DNA of 64,000 nt from Caballeronia calidae (lineage in GTDB: Bacteria > Pseudomonadota > Gammaproteobacteria > Burkholderiales > Burkholderiaceae), in contig NZ_FCOX02000009.1 of the NCBI RefSeq assembly GCF_900044055.2, positions 62,001 through 126,000 on the forward strand. The letters are read 5' to 3'. Below the pieces are notes generated by a model. It had not been told where the DNA came from and did not search any database. It saw only the letters and a program-made list of their open reading frames with translations. The position numbers and the translations under genes are program-made. This document shows positions 63,368 through 64,000 of this stretch, one piece after another (the stretch's first letter is position 1; every line of letters begins with the position of its first letter).

Positions 63368-64000
63368 ATGCGCAACGCTTTCTCTGCCACTATCGCGGTT
63401 ATCGCTCTTCTGTCGACCTCGCTCTCCTATGCAGAGAGATATGAGCCTCCTCAGTCTTCTGCAGACGCTCTGAAACACATAGACCTCTCAGGAAGGCCAA
63501 TGGCAGACAGTTTCCGGCAGGCATTCGCCGCTTGCGACAAGGGAAATGGCAAGCCGCAGTGCGACGGCAACGACCTGAATCGAAACACGACCATCCTGGA
63601 ACTCAACAGCGGTGCCATCCTGTTCGACGCTAAGATGGCTGTCGACAACGACGGGTCACCGTTTGCAGGCAAATGGCCAAGCCAACCTCAAACCTCCCTC
63701 TTCTACTCGGACGGGCGAACCAGTATCAACGCGGACAAAATCCGCTACATCGCAGTGCCCGGCGGGTTCGACGCAAAAGCCGGCTTCGTTTTGGGAGACG
63801 TCGCGGCCGTCATCTACAGGGATAAAGTCGCGTTCGCACTGGTGGCCGACCACAGCAAGTCTTACCGTGTCGGAGAGGGTTCCGTCGCGCTGCACACCGC
63901 ACTTGGACACGACGGATGTAGGCAGTTGGCGCCGGACGGTAACTGCAAAAGACCACGGAACGATAGCATCGGCTCTGGTGTGACCTACATTGTGTTTCCT
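63368..64000 (+). CDS. Secreted GH75 (fungal-type) chitosanase-like protein (partial)
   Basis: 211 residues are visible before the window ends. The signal peptide is residues 1-22 (SATIAVIALLSTSLSYA). ILELNSGAILFDAKMAVDNDG (residues 76-96), TSLFYSDGRTSINADKIRYIAVP and VLGDVAAVIYRDKVAFALVADHSKSYRVGEGSVALHTALG match the GH75 fold; the pair Asp161 and Glu170 stands where the family's catalytic Asp/Glu are expected. Two to four Cys (residues 56, 65, 184, 193) may form disulphides. ATG at 63368 follows GAGGG. It would degrade chitosan or a similar glucosamine polymer outside the cell. The family call is by pattern. Confidence 0.7.
   Translation, partial: MRNAFSATIAVIALLSTSLSYAERYEPPQSSADALKHIDLSGRPMADSFRQAFAACDKGNGKPQCDGNDLNRNTTILELNSGAILFDAKMAVDNDGSPFAGKWPSQPQTSLFYSDGRTSINADKIRYIAVPGGFDAKAGFVLGDVAAVIYRDKVAFALVADHSKSYRVGEGSVALHTALGHDGCRQLAPDGNCKRPRNDSIGSGVTYIVFP

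Overview
The window comes from a high-GC betaproteobacterium of the order Burkholderiales, most likely the Paraburkholderia/Caballeronia/Burkholderia group. The grounds are gene order and protein content: the Lnt side of the cluster (miaB-ybeZ-ybeY-ChaC-corC-lnt) runs into glyQ-glyS-gmhB-plsC, and the housekeeping proteins have the Ala/Arg-rich composition of that group. No rRNA, tRNA or CRISPR array was recognised. The left end cuts a YgjP-like metallopeptidase gene and the right end cuts a secreted chitosanase-like gene.

Bases 1-12,000 are a long minus-strand housekeeping block: tRNA modification (miaB), ribosome maturation (ybeY, ybeZ), lipoprotein N-acylation (lnt), glycyl-tRNA synthetase (glyQ, glyS), heptose synthesis (gmhB) and phospholipid acylation (plsC). 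Bases 12,000-31,000 hold small metabolic and transport units: a LysR regulator divergent from a VOC protein and an MFS exporter, with a perfect inverted repeat between them; a HAD phosphatase; ribB behind an FMN riboswitch; glpK; a gamma-glutamyltransferase with an MHS-type permease; a ferritin-like/FMN-split-barrel pair; an RhlE-like helicase; hemolysin III; a triheme cytochrome c with a c4-type diheme cytochrome; and a CopD-like membrane protein. Bases 30,700-43,700 hold a second core block: hda, a HAD phosphatase, pcnB, folK, a deoxynucleoside kinase and panB on the minus strand; purM on plus; mutL-miaA on minus; dedA; and cell-envelope lipoproteins (NlpD-like and BamE-like).

Bases 45,500-49,450 look like a small catabolic regulon: an amino-acid binding protein, a carboxymuconolactone-decarboxylase-family protein, a class III aminotransferase and an RpiR regulator. 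The same motif, CAACATATGT, lies before the binding protein and, as a perfect 12-bp palindrome, before the aminotransferase.

From about 49,560 to the end the character changes. Composition is visibly more AT-rich, genes are sparse and small with long non-coding stretches, and most proteins are unfamiliar. This is an accessory region (genomic island or integrated-element remnant). It holds a cytoplasmic subtilase (S8) followed by a free-standing small protein that resembles the protease's own N-terminal domain; a five-helix membrane protein; a short SSB and a replication-relaxation family protein next to a 27-bp perfect inverted repeat, which together look like a replication or mobilisation module; two large unrecognised proteins; an NTF2-like protein; two tandem paralogous small coiled-coil proteins; and a GH75-like chitosanase. 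The protease/prodomain-like pair is the best candidate for an undescribed system.
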